A stretch of 64,000 nucleotides of DNA. Source: Geobacillus vulcani PSS1 (GTDB taxonomy: Bacteria; Bacillota; Bacilli; Bacillales; Anoxybacillaceae). The stretch spans positions 1,217,501 through 1,281,500 of the forward strand of contig NZ_JPOI01000001.1 of assembly GCF_000733845.1 (NCBI RefSeq), given 5' to 3'. How positions within the stretch are numbered: the first letter of the stretch is position 1; each line of letters starts with the position of its first letter. The translations under genes were made by a program, and so were the position numbers. Positions 9,433 through 19,075 of the stretch are shown here, piece after piece. The notes beneath the pieces are model-generated. The model searched no databases. It was not told where the DNA came from and saw only the letters and a program-made list of their open reading frames with translations.

Positions 9433-10692
9433 ATGTCCCATAAAAAACGATTGCTGGAGAATTTCTTTTCTTTGGCAACTTTACAGGGGTTCAACTATAT
9501 ACTTCCTTTACTTACACTGCCTTATTTAGTAAGGGTCTTAGGGCCGGCCAACTATGGGCTGATTGCGTTTGCCCAATCGTTTATCCAGTTTTTCGTTATT
9601 TTCGTTGACTATGGATTTAACTTGTCTGCTACAAATCAAATTGCTGTTTATAGAGAGAATAGAGAAGCAGTCCAAAAAATTTTCAGCACAGTGATGGCGA
9701 CCAAAGCTGTCTTTGCGGTAATCGGTTTTGTGTTGCTTTGCTTATTAGTCTTCTTAGTGCCAAAATTCCAAGAACATAAATTAGTATATATTCTTACATT
9801 TGGAACGGTTATTGGCAATGTCTTATTTCCTGTCTGGTTTTTCCAAGGAATGGAGAGGATGAGGTACATAACCGTTCTAAATATTATTTCAAAAACACTG
9901 TTTACGGCAGGTGTTTTTTTATTGGTAAAGCAACGGGATCATATACTATTGGTTCCTTTGCTCAACTCTCTCGGAACGATGTTAGTCGGAATTCTGTCTC
10001 TAGTCATGATCAAAGGAACGTTTGGTATACATGTTGTCCTCCCTGGCTGGAGCGATGTGAAGCATCAGCTAAAAGAAGGATGGTATGTATTCATTTCGAC
10101 AGTGGCTATTAGCCTGTATACTGTTAGCAATACGTTCATCCTTGGTTTATTTACCAATAATACGATCGTGGGATATTATGCTAGTGCCGAGAAAATTATC
10201 AACGCTGCAAATGGGATGATCAATCCTGTCTCACAGGCGATTTATCCATATATTAGCCGATTAATGTTAGGAAACTATGAAAAAGGACTAATATTTATAA
10301 GAAAAATCCTATTTATAATCGGCGGTTGTACACTTATAATATCTTTCATGATTTTTATTCTTGCGGACGGCATTGTGGACACCGCATTAGGAGATCATTA
10401 CAAGCCATCCGTCATAGTTTTGGAAATTCTGTCCTTCTTGCCTTTTGTTATAGGACTGAGCAATATTTTAGGAATTCAGACAATGCTGACGTTAGGTTAT
10501 AAGAAAGCTTTCTCTAACATTCTTCTGGCAGCGAGCGTCCTGAATATTTCCTTAGCTGTTTTTTTAGTTCCTGTCTGGCGACATGTGGGAACGGCGGTTG
10601 GCGTTGTTATTTCGGAACTTTTTGTGACTTCGGCCATGTTCGTTTATTTGTATTCGAAAGGGATTAAACTTCTGGAGGGTAAACATGTTTGA
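9433..10692 (+). CDS. Wzx-type lipid-linked oligosaccharide flippase
   Basis: A multi-pass membrane protein (419 residues from this start) of the MOP/RfbX family. It would move undecaprenyl-diphosphate-linked glycan units across the membrane. The family signature NYILPLLTLPYLVRVLGPAN is at the N-terminus. I prefer ATG 9433 (aggag 9 bases upstream) over ATG 9412, seven codons earlier, because it gives the usual short pre-helix. It overlaps glf by 8 bases. It is A+T-rich like the other genes of the cluster and unlike galU. Confidence 0.9.
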   Translation: MSHKKRLLENFFSLATLQGFNYILPLLTLPYLVRVLGPANYGLIAFAQSFIQFFVIFVDYGFNLSATNQIAVYRENREAVQKIFSTVMATKAVFAVIGFVLLCLLVFLVPKFQEHKLVYILTFGTVIGNVLFPVWFFQGMERMRYITVLNIISKTLFTAGVFLLVKQRDHILLVPLLNSLGTMLVGILSLVMIKGTFGIHVVLPGWSDVKHQLKEGWYVFISTVAISLYTVSNTFILGLFTNNTIVGYYASAEKIINAANGMINPVSQAIYPYISRLMLGNYEKGLIFIRKILFIIGGCTLIISFMIFILADGIVDTALGDHYKPSVIVLEILSFLPFVIGLSNILGIQTMLTLGYKKAFSNILLAASVLNISLAVFLVPVWRHVGTAVGVVISELFVTSAMFVYLYSKGIKLLEGKHV

Positions 10693-11836
10693 TTATGTGA
10701 TCATTGGAACAGGATTTGCCGGCAGTGTGCTGGCGGAACGGATTGCAACGCAGTTAAACAAGAAAGTATTAATGATTGAAAAACGCAATCATATTGGCGG
10801 AAACGCATACGACTCCTATGACAGCCAGGGCATTTTAATTCATAACTACGGCCCACATATTTTTCATACAAAGGTAAAGAAGGTTTGGGATTATTTATCA
10901 AACTTTACGGAGTGGCATTTATATCATCATAAAGTGTTAGGGGTCATTGATGGAAAAAAAGTACCGATTCCATTTAACTTGAATTCGATTCATCAAGTTT
11001 TCCCTAAAAGTTTAGCAGAACGTTTAGAGAAAAAGCTGATTGAAAACTTTGGCTATAATAAAAAAGTGCCTATCTTAAAATTGCGACAAGTAGAAGACCC
11101 AGATCTGAAATTTTTAGCTGATTATATATATGAAAAGGTGTTCCTTGGTTATACAACAAAGCAATGGGGAGTGACACCGGAAGAATTGGATCCCTCTGTT
11201 ACAGGGCGAGTGCCTGTGTATATTAGCCGGGATGATCGCTACTTTCAAGATCCTTATCAAGGAATGCCCAAAGAAGGGTATACGAAACTATTTGAAAGAA
11301 TGTTGGATCATGAAAACATTAAGATTTTGCTAAACACGGATTACAAAGAGGTGCTGGAATTTAACTTTGAAACAGGCGAGGCCAGCCTATTTGGGCAAAA
11401 ATTTAACGGGAAGATTGTTTATACCGGTCCCATTGATTACTTTTTTGATTATAAATTTGGACCGTTGCCATATCGTTCACTAAACTTTGTATTTGAACAG
11501 TTCAATCAAGAGCAAGTGCAAGAAGTAGGTACTGTTAATTATCCAAATGATTATAACTTTACAAGAGTTACTGAGTTCAAACACCTAACAAATCAAACTT
11601 CTGATAAAACAACAACTGTTAAAGAGTTTCCCCAAGAATATATTCCAGGGGAAAACATACCCTATTATCCTATTAAGAATGAAGAAAATTTAGAACTGTA
11701 TAGGCGATATAAAGAGGAAGCAAGAAATTATGAGAATCTAATTTTTATCGGGCGTTTGGCTGAGTATCAGTATTATGATATGGACATGGTGGTGGCTAAG
11801 GCAATAAGAGTATTTGAGGAAAAAATAAAAATATGA
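10685..11836 (+). CDS. glf: UDP-galactopyranose mutase
   Basis: A 383-residue FAD enzyme converting UDP-galactopyranose to UDP-galactofuranose in the cytosol. Visible marks are the dinucleotide fold GTGFAG at residues 8-13, the glycine-rich IGGNAYD, GYTTKQWG, the substrate loop YQGMPKEGYTKLFE, PYYP, and the C-terminal GRLAEYQYYDMD. Its presence means the glycan of this cluster very probably contains galactofuranose. No galE is seen in the window, so UDP-galactose must come from elsewhere. Confidence 0.96.
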   Translation: MFDYVIIGTGFAGSVLAERIATQLNKKVLMIEKRNHIGGNAYDSYDSQGILIHNYGPHIFHTKVKKVWDYLSNFTEWHLYHHKVLGVIDGKKVPIPFNLNSIHQVFPKSLAERLEKKLIENFGYNKKVPILKLRQVEDPDLKFLADYIYEKVFLGYTTKQWGVTPEELDPSVTGRVPVYISRDDRYFQDPYQGMPKEGYTKLFERMLDHENIKILLNTDYKEVLEFNFETGEASLFGQKFNGKIVYTGPIDYFFDYKFGPLPYRSLNFVFEQFNQEQVQEVGTVNYPNDYNFTRVTEFKHLTNQTSDKTTTVKEFPQEYIPGENIPYYPIKNEENLELYRRYKEEARNYENLIFIGRLAEYQYYDMDMVVAKAIRVFEEKIKI

Positions 11837-11858
11837 CTACAAAAGGTGAGAAAGTAAA

Positions 11859-12800
11859 GTGGAAAAAGTATGTGCAGTAATTGTAACTTATAATCGACTG
11901 GAAATGCTAAAAGAATGCATTGATGCTTTATTAAAACAAACGTATACATTAGATGGTATATTAATTATAAATAACAATAGTACAGATGGAACAAAAGAAT
12001 ATTTAGATGATGTCGTAAAGGAAAATAAAAAAATTCAAGCAATACACTTGGATGAAAATGTTGGAGGAGCTGGAGGATTTCACGTCGGTGTAAAAGAAGC
12101 TTTTGAGCGGGGATATGACTGGATTTGGATAATGGATGACGATGCTGAGCCGCGTACAGATTGCTTAAAGATTCTGATGGATTTTGTTTACAGACATAAG
12201 GATGTAGGTTTTGTCGCTCCACTAATTGTTAATAAATATTCTGGTAAAATTCAAAACTACCACCATAAGAGGCTTAATAGAACACTAACAAGGGATATAC
12301 CAATATCTTTGGAATTTATAGATAGCCAAAAAGTGATCGAGTTAGATGCAAATGCATTTGTTGGCCCGCTAATTTCTAAAGCGGCGGTAGAGACGGTTGG
12401 TTTTCCACGACATGATTTTTTTATTTGGCTTGATGATACGGAATATACCTATAGAATAAAACAAAAAACGAACAGTTTTTTAATCACAGATGCTGTGATT
12501 TTTCATAAAGACGGAATAGCTCCTATTGATTCGATCAGAAATTTCTGGAAAGTTTGTTACGGGCTAAGAAATAGAAGTCTTTGGATTAACTCAGAACTAA
12601 GAGGAGTAAATTTATTTATTGGGCATTTATGTTTATTATTGGAGTTTATTAGGCTTTCATTGTGGATTATGCTGAAAATGAAGTGGAAGCACAATAGAAT
12701 TTTAGGTCTTAAATATTTAATTCGGACACTATTTTGTTCTTATAGAAGAATAAGTGGGAGATTTATTGATCCTTCTGAGTATTTGAGAACTCTTAGATAA
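11859..12800 (+). CDS. GT2 glycosyltransferase, possible galactofuranosyltransferase
   Basis: A 313-residue GT-A enzyme with the nucleotide-sugar motif IVTYNRLEML, the metal-binding acidic cluster MDDDAEP, and a second acidic site WLDDTEYTYRI. The triple-Asp and WLDD motifs resemble GlfT- and rhamnosyltransferase-like GT2 enzymes. Being directly after glf suggests transfer of galactofuranose, but this rests on context. The C-terminal 60 residues are hydrophobic and basic, fitting membrane association. It starts with GTG, with ggtgag upstream. Confidence 0.8.
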   Translation: MEKVCAVIVTYNRLEMLKECIDALLKQTYTLDGILIINNNSTDGTKEYLDDVVKENKKIQAIHLDENVGGAGGFHVGVKEAFERGYDWIWIMDDDAEPRTDCLKILMDFVYRHKDVGFVAPLIVNKYSGKIQNYHHKRLNRTLTRDIPISLEFIDSQKVIELDANAFVGPLISKAAVETVGFPRHDFFIWLDDTEYTYRIKQKTNSFLITDAVIFHKDGIAPIDSIRNFWKVCYGLRNRSLWINSELRGVNLFIGHLCLLLEFIRLSLWIMLKMKWKHNRILGLKYLIRTLFCSYRRISGRFIDPSEYLRTLR

Positions 12801-12828
12801 ATGAGTTTTTAACTATTGAGGTGAGATA

Positions 12829-13926
12829 GTGAGGGTTTTGTATATTTCTGGAGCCTTTCCACCAATGAAATGCGGAGTGGGAGATTATTTATATCAGCTA
12901 CTATCCGAGATGGGAAAGATGAGAAATTTAAATATCTCTTTAATCACATCTTCTGAATGCATAGAGCAAATGCAAGGCGTGTCTATATACCCTATAATCA
13001 AGCGTTGGGATTTTACGGCTTTTCCACAGATAATAAAAACTGTGAGCAAAATTAGACCTGATATTGTGCATATTCAATATCCGACAATTGGTTATAAAAA
13101 ATATTTATTCCCTTCTTTTCTCCCGGTTTTATTGAAGGTATTAGGAGTTAAAAAAATTGTTCAAACATGGCATGAACCATTAAGCAGAAAAGGACTCTTC
13201 AGATATTTCCCTAATTTATTAGTTGATTCTATAATCATTAATGTAGAGTCCGACTATTTAAATAAGTTACCTAACTTTTACGCCAATCTATTGAATAAAA
13301 AAATTAGATGCTATATCCCTATATCCTCTAATATCCCGATGTCTAAATTAGATAACAAAGAAAAATTATCCTTAAGGAAGAGGATTTTTAAAGAACAATA
13401 TCAGAAAAATATAATAGCATACTTTGGTTTTATAACACCTAACAAAGGGTTAGAATATTTATTTCAAGCAGCAAACCCAGAAAAAGATTCTATTTTATTA
13501 ATTTGTGAGTTAAAAGAAAGCGATAAGTACCATAACAAGATTAAGGATATTATAAACTCAGATAGGTGGAAAAAGAACGTGGTATTAACAGGATATCTAC
13601 CAAATGAAAAGGTAGCAGATTACTTAGCAATAGCAGATATGGCAGTATTTCCATTTATTAAGGGGTGTTCGGAAAGGAATGGTTCGGTTTTGGCGGCACT
13701 TCTACAAAATACATTTGTAATAACTACAAGTTTCGAGAAAAACGGTTATTTTGGAAATGAGCACATTTATTACGTGCATCCAGGGAATAAAACAGAGTTA
13801 GAGCAGGCTATTATCAGGTATAGGAAACAAAATATTCATCAAGAACGGCAGAGTAGCTCGCTTGTAAAACCGTGGAGTGAAATAGCGATGATGCATGAGA
13901 GAATTTATAGGTTTTTAGGAAAATGA
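12829..13926 (+). CDS. GT4-type glycosyltransferase
   Basis: A 365-residue GT-B enzyme starting with GTG. The N-terminal SGAFPPMKCGVGDYLYQL loop and the C-terminal Rossmann half (FGFITPNKGLEYL, ADMAVFPFIKGCSERNGSV) are of GT4 type, although the usual ExxxxxxxE donor motif is reduced. Sugar and linkage cannot be read from sequence. It is strongly A+T-rich and is the last gene before the IS110/ISL3 insertion zone. Confidence 0.8.
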   Translation: MRVLYISGAFPPMKCGVGDYLYQLLSEMGKMRNLNISLITSSECIEQMQGVSIYPIIKRWDFTAFPQIIKTVSKIRPDIVHIQYPTIGYKKYLFPSFLPVLLKVLGVKKIVQTWHEPLSRKGLFRYFPNLLVDSIIINVESDYLNKLPNFYANLLNKKIRCYIPISSNIPMSKLDNKEKLSLRKRIFKEQYQKNIIAYFGFITPNKGLEYLFQAANPEKDSILLICELKESDKYHNKIKDIINSDRWKKNVVLTGYLPNEKVADYLAIADMAVFPFIKGCSERNGSVLAALLQNTFVITTSFEKNGYFGNEHIYYVHPGNKTELEQAIIRYRKQNIHQERQSSSLVKPWSEIAMMHERIYRFLGK

Positions 13927-13999
13927 ACCATCAATGATAGATGAATTTTCACTATCTCTACTCAATCTCTCAGTAAAATCCAAAGAGCCATTTTGCTAA

Positions 14000-15480
14000 T
14001 TCTGTTCTCGAAAAACATTCATAAGACGGATCAAGGCGGCGCATTTTCACGGAAAAGATCCATGGGCAGCACGATCTGCCCTCCACCCGGGGATGAAAAT
14101 CCCCCTTTTCTTCCCATAATGAAGAATAGGCGCAAACAGTTCAACAGGACGTTATGCTTAATGGTGGCTTAGACCCTGTACGGAAAAGTGTTTGAATCCA
14201 CTGGGTGCACCACCCATTGTCCGCCCTTTCCTGTGATAGAGGAAAGGTGACGACGAACGGAAAACTGCCGCATGTCTCCCGTGGATTCGCTGTTTGCGCA
14301 CTCCATCATCGAAAAGGAGGCGTTTCATCATGGATGTCATCTATCCTCGCTGCGCAGGATTGGATGTTCATACCGAAACTATTGTCGCTTGTGCCCTATG
14401 GGAAGAAGAGGGGGAGATTCAAAAGGAGATCCAAACGTTCTCAACGTTCTCGAAAGGGCTTGGCGACCTGCTCGAGTGGCTCGAAGACCATGGGGTCACC
14501 CATGTCGCCATGGAATCCACCGGCGTGTATTGGAAACCGGTCTTTGCCTTCCTCGAGGGCTATGTCGACTTGACTTTGGCCAATCCGCAGCGGATCAAAA
14601 ATGTCCCGGGAAGAAAAACCGATGTCTCTGACGCCGAGTGGATCGCCAAGCTGCTCCGCCATGGACTCATTGAAAAAAGTTTCGTCCCCCCAGCGCCGAT
14701 TCGTGAACTGCGGGATTTTACCCGCCTGCGCAAAAAGTGGGTCGGACAGTTGAGTTCAGAGAAAAACCGGATTCAAAAAGTGCTGGAGTCTTCCAATGTC
14801 AAGCTGGGCTCCGTCCTCTCGGATCTCTTCGGCGTTTCCGGACGAAACATCCTTGCCCGGCTGCTCGAGAAGGGATACGTGGACAAGGACGAGCTGGATC
14901 AATGCCTGCGCGGCAGGCTCAAAACGAAAAAGCAGGCGGTGTACGATTCGCTGCTGGGCACCTTGACCGAACATGAGCTCTGTCTCCTTCGCCTCTTGTG
15001 GAAACACGTGGAGGAATGCGAGCGGCTCATCGAAGAAGTCGACCAGCACATCGACCGCCTGCTCGAGCCGTATCGGGAGGAAGTGGACTTACTGATGACC
15101 ATGCCTGGAATCAAAAAACAAACCGCCGCCGTCATCATCGCCGAGATGGGAACCGACATGAGCGTCTTTGAAACGCCGGAACGGGCGGCTTCATGGACGG
15201 GGTTGTCCCCCGGCAACCATGAAAGCGCCGGAAAGCGAAAGAGCACGCGCACCACCAAAGGCAATCCCCATCTTCGATCAGCGTTATGCGAGGCGGCATG
15301 GTCAGCAGCTCGATCCAAGACACATCCCTTGTCCCGAAAATTTTGGTCGTTGGCGGCCCGATGCGGGAAGAAAAAAGCCCTCATCGCCACGGCTCGACGA
15401 ATGTTGGTGATCATCTTTTGCATGATCTCCCGCAAAGAGTCGTTCCGCCAACCACAACTCATTTAGTATAGCCAACAGGC
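14000..15480 (+). mobile_element. IS110-family insertion sequence (ends approximate)
   Basis: The element is recognised from its transposase. IS110 elements lack terminal inverted repeats, so the borders given are estimates. The noncoding stretch before the transposase, about 14111-14329, contains an 8-bp perfect hairpin (14225-14232 with 14240-14247). In the IS110 group this region encodes the bridge RNA that selects target and donor; that role here is inferred from family knowledge. The element sits between two glycan genes and next to a broken ISL3 copy. Confidence 0.6.
14330..15466 (+). CDS. IS110-family transposase
   Basis: This 378-residue recombinase appears intact. The N-terminal RuvC-like DEDD domain shows GLDVHTETIVAC, AMESTGVYW and KTDVSDAEW; the C-terminal Tnp_20 domain shows MPGIKKQTAAVIIAEMG and SWTGLSPGNHESAGKRK, with the nucleophilic Ser in the latter region. 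I chose ATG 14330 because aaaggagg is 9 bases upstream; a longer frame from 14294 adds 12 unlikely residues. Confidence 0.93.
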   Translation: MDVIYPRCAGLDVHTETIVACALWEEEGEIQKEIQTFSTFSKGLGDLLEWLEDHGVTHVAMESTGVYWKPVFAFLEGYVDLTLANPQRIKNVPGRKTDVSDAEWIAKLLRHGLIEKSFVPPAPIRELRDFTRLRKKWVGQLSSEKNRIQKVLESSNVKLGSVLSDLFGVSGRNILARLLEKGYVDKDELDQCLRGRLKTKKQAVYDSLLGTLTEHELCLLRLLWKHVEECERLIEEVDQHIDRLLEPYREEVDLLMTMPGIKKQTAAVIIAEMGTDMSVFETPERAASWTGLSPGNHESAGKRKSTRTTKGNPHLRSALCEAAWSAARSKTHPLSRKFWSLAARCGKKKALIATARRMLVIIFCMISRKESFRQPQLI

Positions 15481-15506
15481 AGCCGGATGATACGAGATGC
15501 CCGAAA

Positions 15507-16453
15507 ATGGGGCACCTCTGCTTTCCTATTGCCTTCTTTGGCCATTTTCAGTATACCCACACGGATCAGGAGCGTATACAGCACTCACCCAGTGGTGGGG
15601 ATTTTCACGGAAAAAAGAAGCAATGGATGCATGGCTATGCTCAGCGAATCGGAATTTTTTGGATCGAACTTCCTGTCGAGCGCAGACGTTGTGGTACGTG
15701 TGGCGTGACATTCAGCACGTCGTATCCAGCCATCTCTCCTCGAAGTGTGGCGACGGATGCGTTTCAGCGATGGGTTGCGCAATCTTGCATCGGAACATCC
15801 ATTCAGGCCGTGGCTCGTATGCTCAAGCTTCCTTACACGACCGTTGAACGTTGGTTTTATACCCATGCTCCTTCCTTCCTATCGAATGACATCCGGCCAA
15901 AGGCGGTTTGTGTCGATGAGTTTGCTTTTCGGAAAGGGCATGACTATGGAGTGGCGATCATGGATGCCGAAACGGGAGAAGTGTATGCCATTGAAGCAGG
16001 AAAGAACGAGGAAGCTATTGGACGTGCATTGGCTCATGTGTCTCGTTCTGTTCAGTATGTCGTGAGTGATTTGGCTCCAGCGATGAAAAAAGCGATTCAA
16101 CGGGTTTGCCCAGAGGCGACACATGTGGTCGACTATTTCCATGTCATTCAGCTATTTACCGATGCGTTAGAACGTTGTCGCAAATATTTGGACAAAGGGG
16201 GCAAGAAACACGGAAATGTTCGCTACGTTGATATGTATGTTGCCCTTGTTCAGCTGTACGCGCCATCGCAAAATCGCTTGTCAAACGAACAGATGAAGTC
16301 ATATCGTGCATATTGTCACCTTATTCAAATGGAAAAATGGAGGGGACGAATAACAAGATCAAACTAATCAAACGTCGGGGATACGGATACCGAAATATCC
16401 AGCGTTTTGCATGGCGGGTTCGTCTAGAAACAGCTAACATACTTTCATGGTAG
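15507..16453 (+). pseudogene. ISL3-family transposase remnant
   Basis: The middle part (RRRCGTCGVTFSTSYPAIS, then AVCVDEFAFRKGHDYGVAI and VVSDLAPAMKKAIQRV) is a clear ISL3 transposase. The N-terminal zinc-finger region is scrambled by a frame change. After about 16260 a large internal piece is missing, and the family's terminal motif (EGTNNKIKLIKRRGYGYR) is found only in another frame at 16340-16400. The copy is therefore dead. The stretch around 16444-16483 may include its right end. Confidence 0.8.
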
Positions 16454-16530
16454 GTTCAAGTACATCTTTTGGTGATGAACCATAAATATTAAATTATTAA
16501 ATTAAAAGGAAGGAATGGAAATTAAAGGAC

Positions 16531-17790
16531 ATGAATAGTATATGGTGGATTAATCCATCTAGATTTGTGATATTCATTTTGCTCCCCCTTTATATAATAA
16601 TTTATGTGAGCGCTGGATCTTATATTGGGGGGGTAAAAAACTATTTTGAACCGTTCTATTTCATGGTAGGAATGCTCTTAATTTTGAGTATATATTTTAG
16701 TATTTCTCTTGCTCTGAAGGTAAAAACAACCATAAACGAAAAATGTTACAATTTTGTTATCAAAGACTTTTTTATAGAACTTCTTTTTTGGTTGACTTTT
16801 ATAGGCTATTTCGTGTGGTTCTATAAATTAATAGTTAATCCTCAAATGATTATAAATTATTTCTATAAAGAAGGGTATGTTTGGGTTGTTAGGAATGAAT
16901 TGAATACTTTACCTGGTATAACTACTTTGACGCAATGTGGGGTTGTGTTCAGTATATTTTTTGTAAACAATGTTTTTATTTGTACTAAGTATCATTTGAA
17001 AATTAAGAAAAGATTCAAGGTATATTTTGTTGTTGTGTTTTTATTTACCATTTTGCGTTCTTTTGTTTGGTCTGAGAGACTAGCGTTAATCGAATTGCTT
17101 ATTCCACTCTTACTCCTATATTTTAACTTCCATAGTTTTAACAGCAGGATATCTAAATTGTTTATTAATTTATTTCCATTTTATTCGATTGTTCTTTTTG
17201 TCATCTTTTTTGGCGTTACTGAGTATTTCAGAAGCTGGCCCTATTATAGGGACCGTTACTACAGTTTTTGGAACTTTATTATTGAGAGGATAATGATATA
17301 TTATTCAACAGCTATAAATAATGGGGTAGGGATACTTCATTACTATAGTTGGCCTAGTTATTCTTTCTATTTTACGTTAAATTGGATATACAGGCTTCCT
17401 GGAATAGGGGACTATTTGTTAAGTTGGCAAAAGAATAATATACCTTATTTTGTAGATAAATATGGCAATCCTGAGTTCACCAATGTTGCTGGCTTATTCG
17501 CAATTGTTTACGATTTGGGGATTATTGGTTCATTTTTTTATTGTATAGTATTGGGCTTCTTTATAGGGATTATTTATAACTCTTTCAAAAGGAAACATAT
17601 AATGGGATTGTTACTCTATCCAATTTTTTTTATATCATTGGTAGAGATTTATAGAATACTATATTTAGGGGAAAGTAGGATTTTTTATATATTGTTCTTT
17701 GGACTTCTAGGGATTATATTTTCGCGAAGAATATCCATGAGTAATTTTTATTCCCTACCTAGAAATGAAAATCACTCTGTTCTTCCATAA
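16531..17790 (+). CDS. Wzy-type O-antigen polymerase candidate
   Basis: A 419-residue membrane protein with about 10-12 hydrophobic helices, rich in Phe, Ile and Tyr. It has the large outer loop typical of Wzy proteins (about residues 230-330, with RSWPYYRDRYYSFWN and NPEFTNVAGLFAIVYDLG). Sequence conservation in Wzy is weak; the call depends on topology and the neighbouring wzx, wzz-like and initiating transferase genes. It would join repeat units on the outside of the membrane. It is the most A+T-rich gene in the cluster. Confidence 0.75.
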   Translation: MNSIWWINPSRFVIFILLPLYIIIYVSAGSYIGGVKNYFEPFYFMVGMLLILSIYFSISLALKVKTTINEKCYNFVIKDFFIELLFWLTFIGYFVWFYKLIVNPQMIINYFYKEGYVWVVRNELNTLPGITTLTQCGVVFSIFFVNNVFICTKYHLKIKKRFKVYFVVVFLFTILRSFVWSERLALIELLIPLLLLYFNFHSFNSRISKLFINLFPFYSIVLFVIFFGVTEYFRSWPYYRDRYYSFWNFIIERIMIYYSTAINNGVGILHYYSWPSYSFYFTLNWIYRLPGIGDYLLSWQKNNIPYFVDKYGNPEFTNVAGLFAIVYDLGIIGSFFYCIVLGFFIGIIYNSFKRKHIMGLLLYPIFFISLVEIYRILYLGESRIFYILFFGLLGIIFSRRISMSNFYSLPRNENHSVLP

Positions 17791-17986
17791 TATGGGTTAA
17801 TAAGTTATAGGTTTATCAAAAAATTTCGGGTGTTTGAGAGTTGAGGAACTTAGGATAGATCTTCATATTGAAAAAGTTTTCATACCTATTTGGAAGGGGA
17901 GAAATTTCCTTCTTTCGAATACCTCAAATTTATATATTTTGGAATTTAATTATTTTTACGATGGATACTTGTTAGAGGTAAAATCT

Positions 17987-19075
17987 ATGAAGAAATTAAT
18001 CATCAACGGTCGATTCCTTACTCAACGTGTTACCGGGGTTCAAAGATTTGCATTAGAATTTGTTAAAGCATTAGATAAATTAATTGAGATGGATGACATT
18101 AGTTTAAAGCTTCAGTTTGTCATTATGGCGCCAAGAGATATAATAACCGATATAAAATTAAATAATATCGAAGTTATCCCTGTTGGTAAGTTGAAGGGAC
18201 ATTTATGGGAGCAACTTGAGCTCCCTTTTTATTCTAGAGGGGGATTATTAGTTAATCTGTGTAATACAGGACCTTTGTTAAAAGGTAAACAAATTGTCAC
18301 GATTCACGATGCAGCTGTTTACTCAAAACCTGAGGGATTCACTAAAATGTTTGTTTATTGGTATAAATTCCTTTTTCGAGCTTTATCCATTATTGCTCAT
18401 AAGATCGTAACTGTGTCTGAATTCTCGAAAAGGGAGTTGGCTCACTATTGTTGTATTAAGCCAAATAAGATTAGAGTTGTTTCCGAAGGATGGCAACATA
18501 TTCAGCAAATAGATGCAGATTTAGATGTTTTTCAAAAACACAATATAAGTCCTAAACAATACATTTTAGCAGTGAGTAGTTTAAATCCCAATAAAAATTT
18601 TCAAGGCATAGTAAAGGCAATTGAGTGCTTAGGAGATGTTGAGACAAATATTATTATTGCAGGAGGAACAAATCCTAAAGTCTTTAGTTCTTCTAACGGT
18701 TCATTACCTAATAACGTGAAGTATATCGGCTATGTGACTGATGAGGAGTTAAAAGCTCTTTACGAAGGAGCCATGGGGTTTATCTATCCTTCATTTTATG
18801 AAGGTTTCGGCCTCCCTCCTCTAGAGGCCATGGCTTGCGGCTGTCCAGTCATTGTTTCAAACGCAGCTTCTTTGCCAGAAGTTTGTGGGGATACAGCATT
18901 ATATGTTGATCCATATAGCCCAGAGGATATTGCTGAAAAAATCAAGCTACTATTGTCTGATAATAAATTAAGAGACGAATTACGTAGAAAAGGATTGGAA
19001 AGAGCCAAGATGTTTTCATGGGAGAAATGTGCGCATGAAACCCTCAAAGTAATTGAGGAGGTGCTAGCAAAGTGA
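17987..19075 (+). CDS. GT4 glycosyltransferase
   Basis: A 362-residue GT-B enzyme of GT4 type. It has an N-terminal acceptor half beginning KKLIINGRFLTQRVTGVQRF and a donor half with AVSSLNPNKNF, YIGYVTDEELKALYEGAMGF and the retaining motif EGFGLPPLEAMACGCPVI. This resembles mannosyl/rhamnosyl transferases of O-antigen clusters. The open frame extends to 17834, but the family start and the site agaggta 7 bases upstream favour ATG 17987. It overlaps the next gene by GTGA. Confidence 0.88.
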   Translation: MKKLIINGRFLTQRVTGVQRFALEFVKALDKLIEMDDISLKLQFVIMAPRDIITDIKLNNIEVIPVGKLKGHLWEQLELPFYSRGGLLVNLCNTGPLLKGKQIVTIHDAAVYSKPEGFTKMFVYWYKFLFRALSIIAHKIVTVSEFSKRELAHYCCIKPNKIRVVSEGWQHIQQIDADLDVFQKHNISPKQYILAVSSLNPNKNFQGIVKAIECLGDVETNIIIAGGTNPKVFSSSNGSLPNNVKYIGYVTDEELKALYEGAMGFIYPSFYEGFGLPPLEAMACGCPVIVSNAASLPEVCGDTALYVDPYSPEDIAEKIKLLLSDNKLRDELRRKGLERAKMFSWEKCAHETLKVIEEVLAK

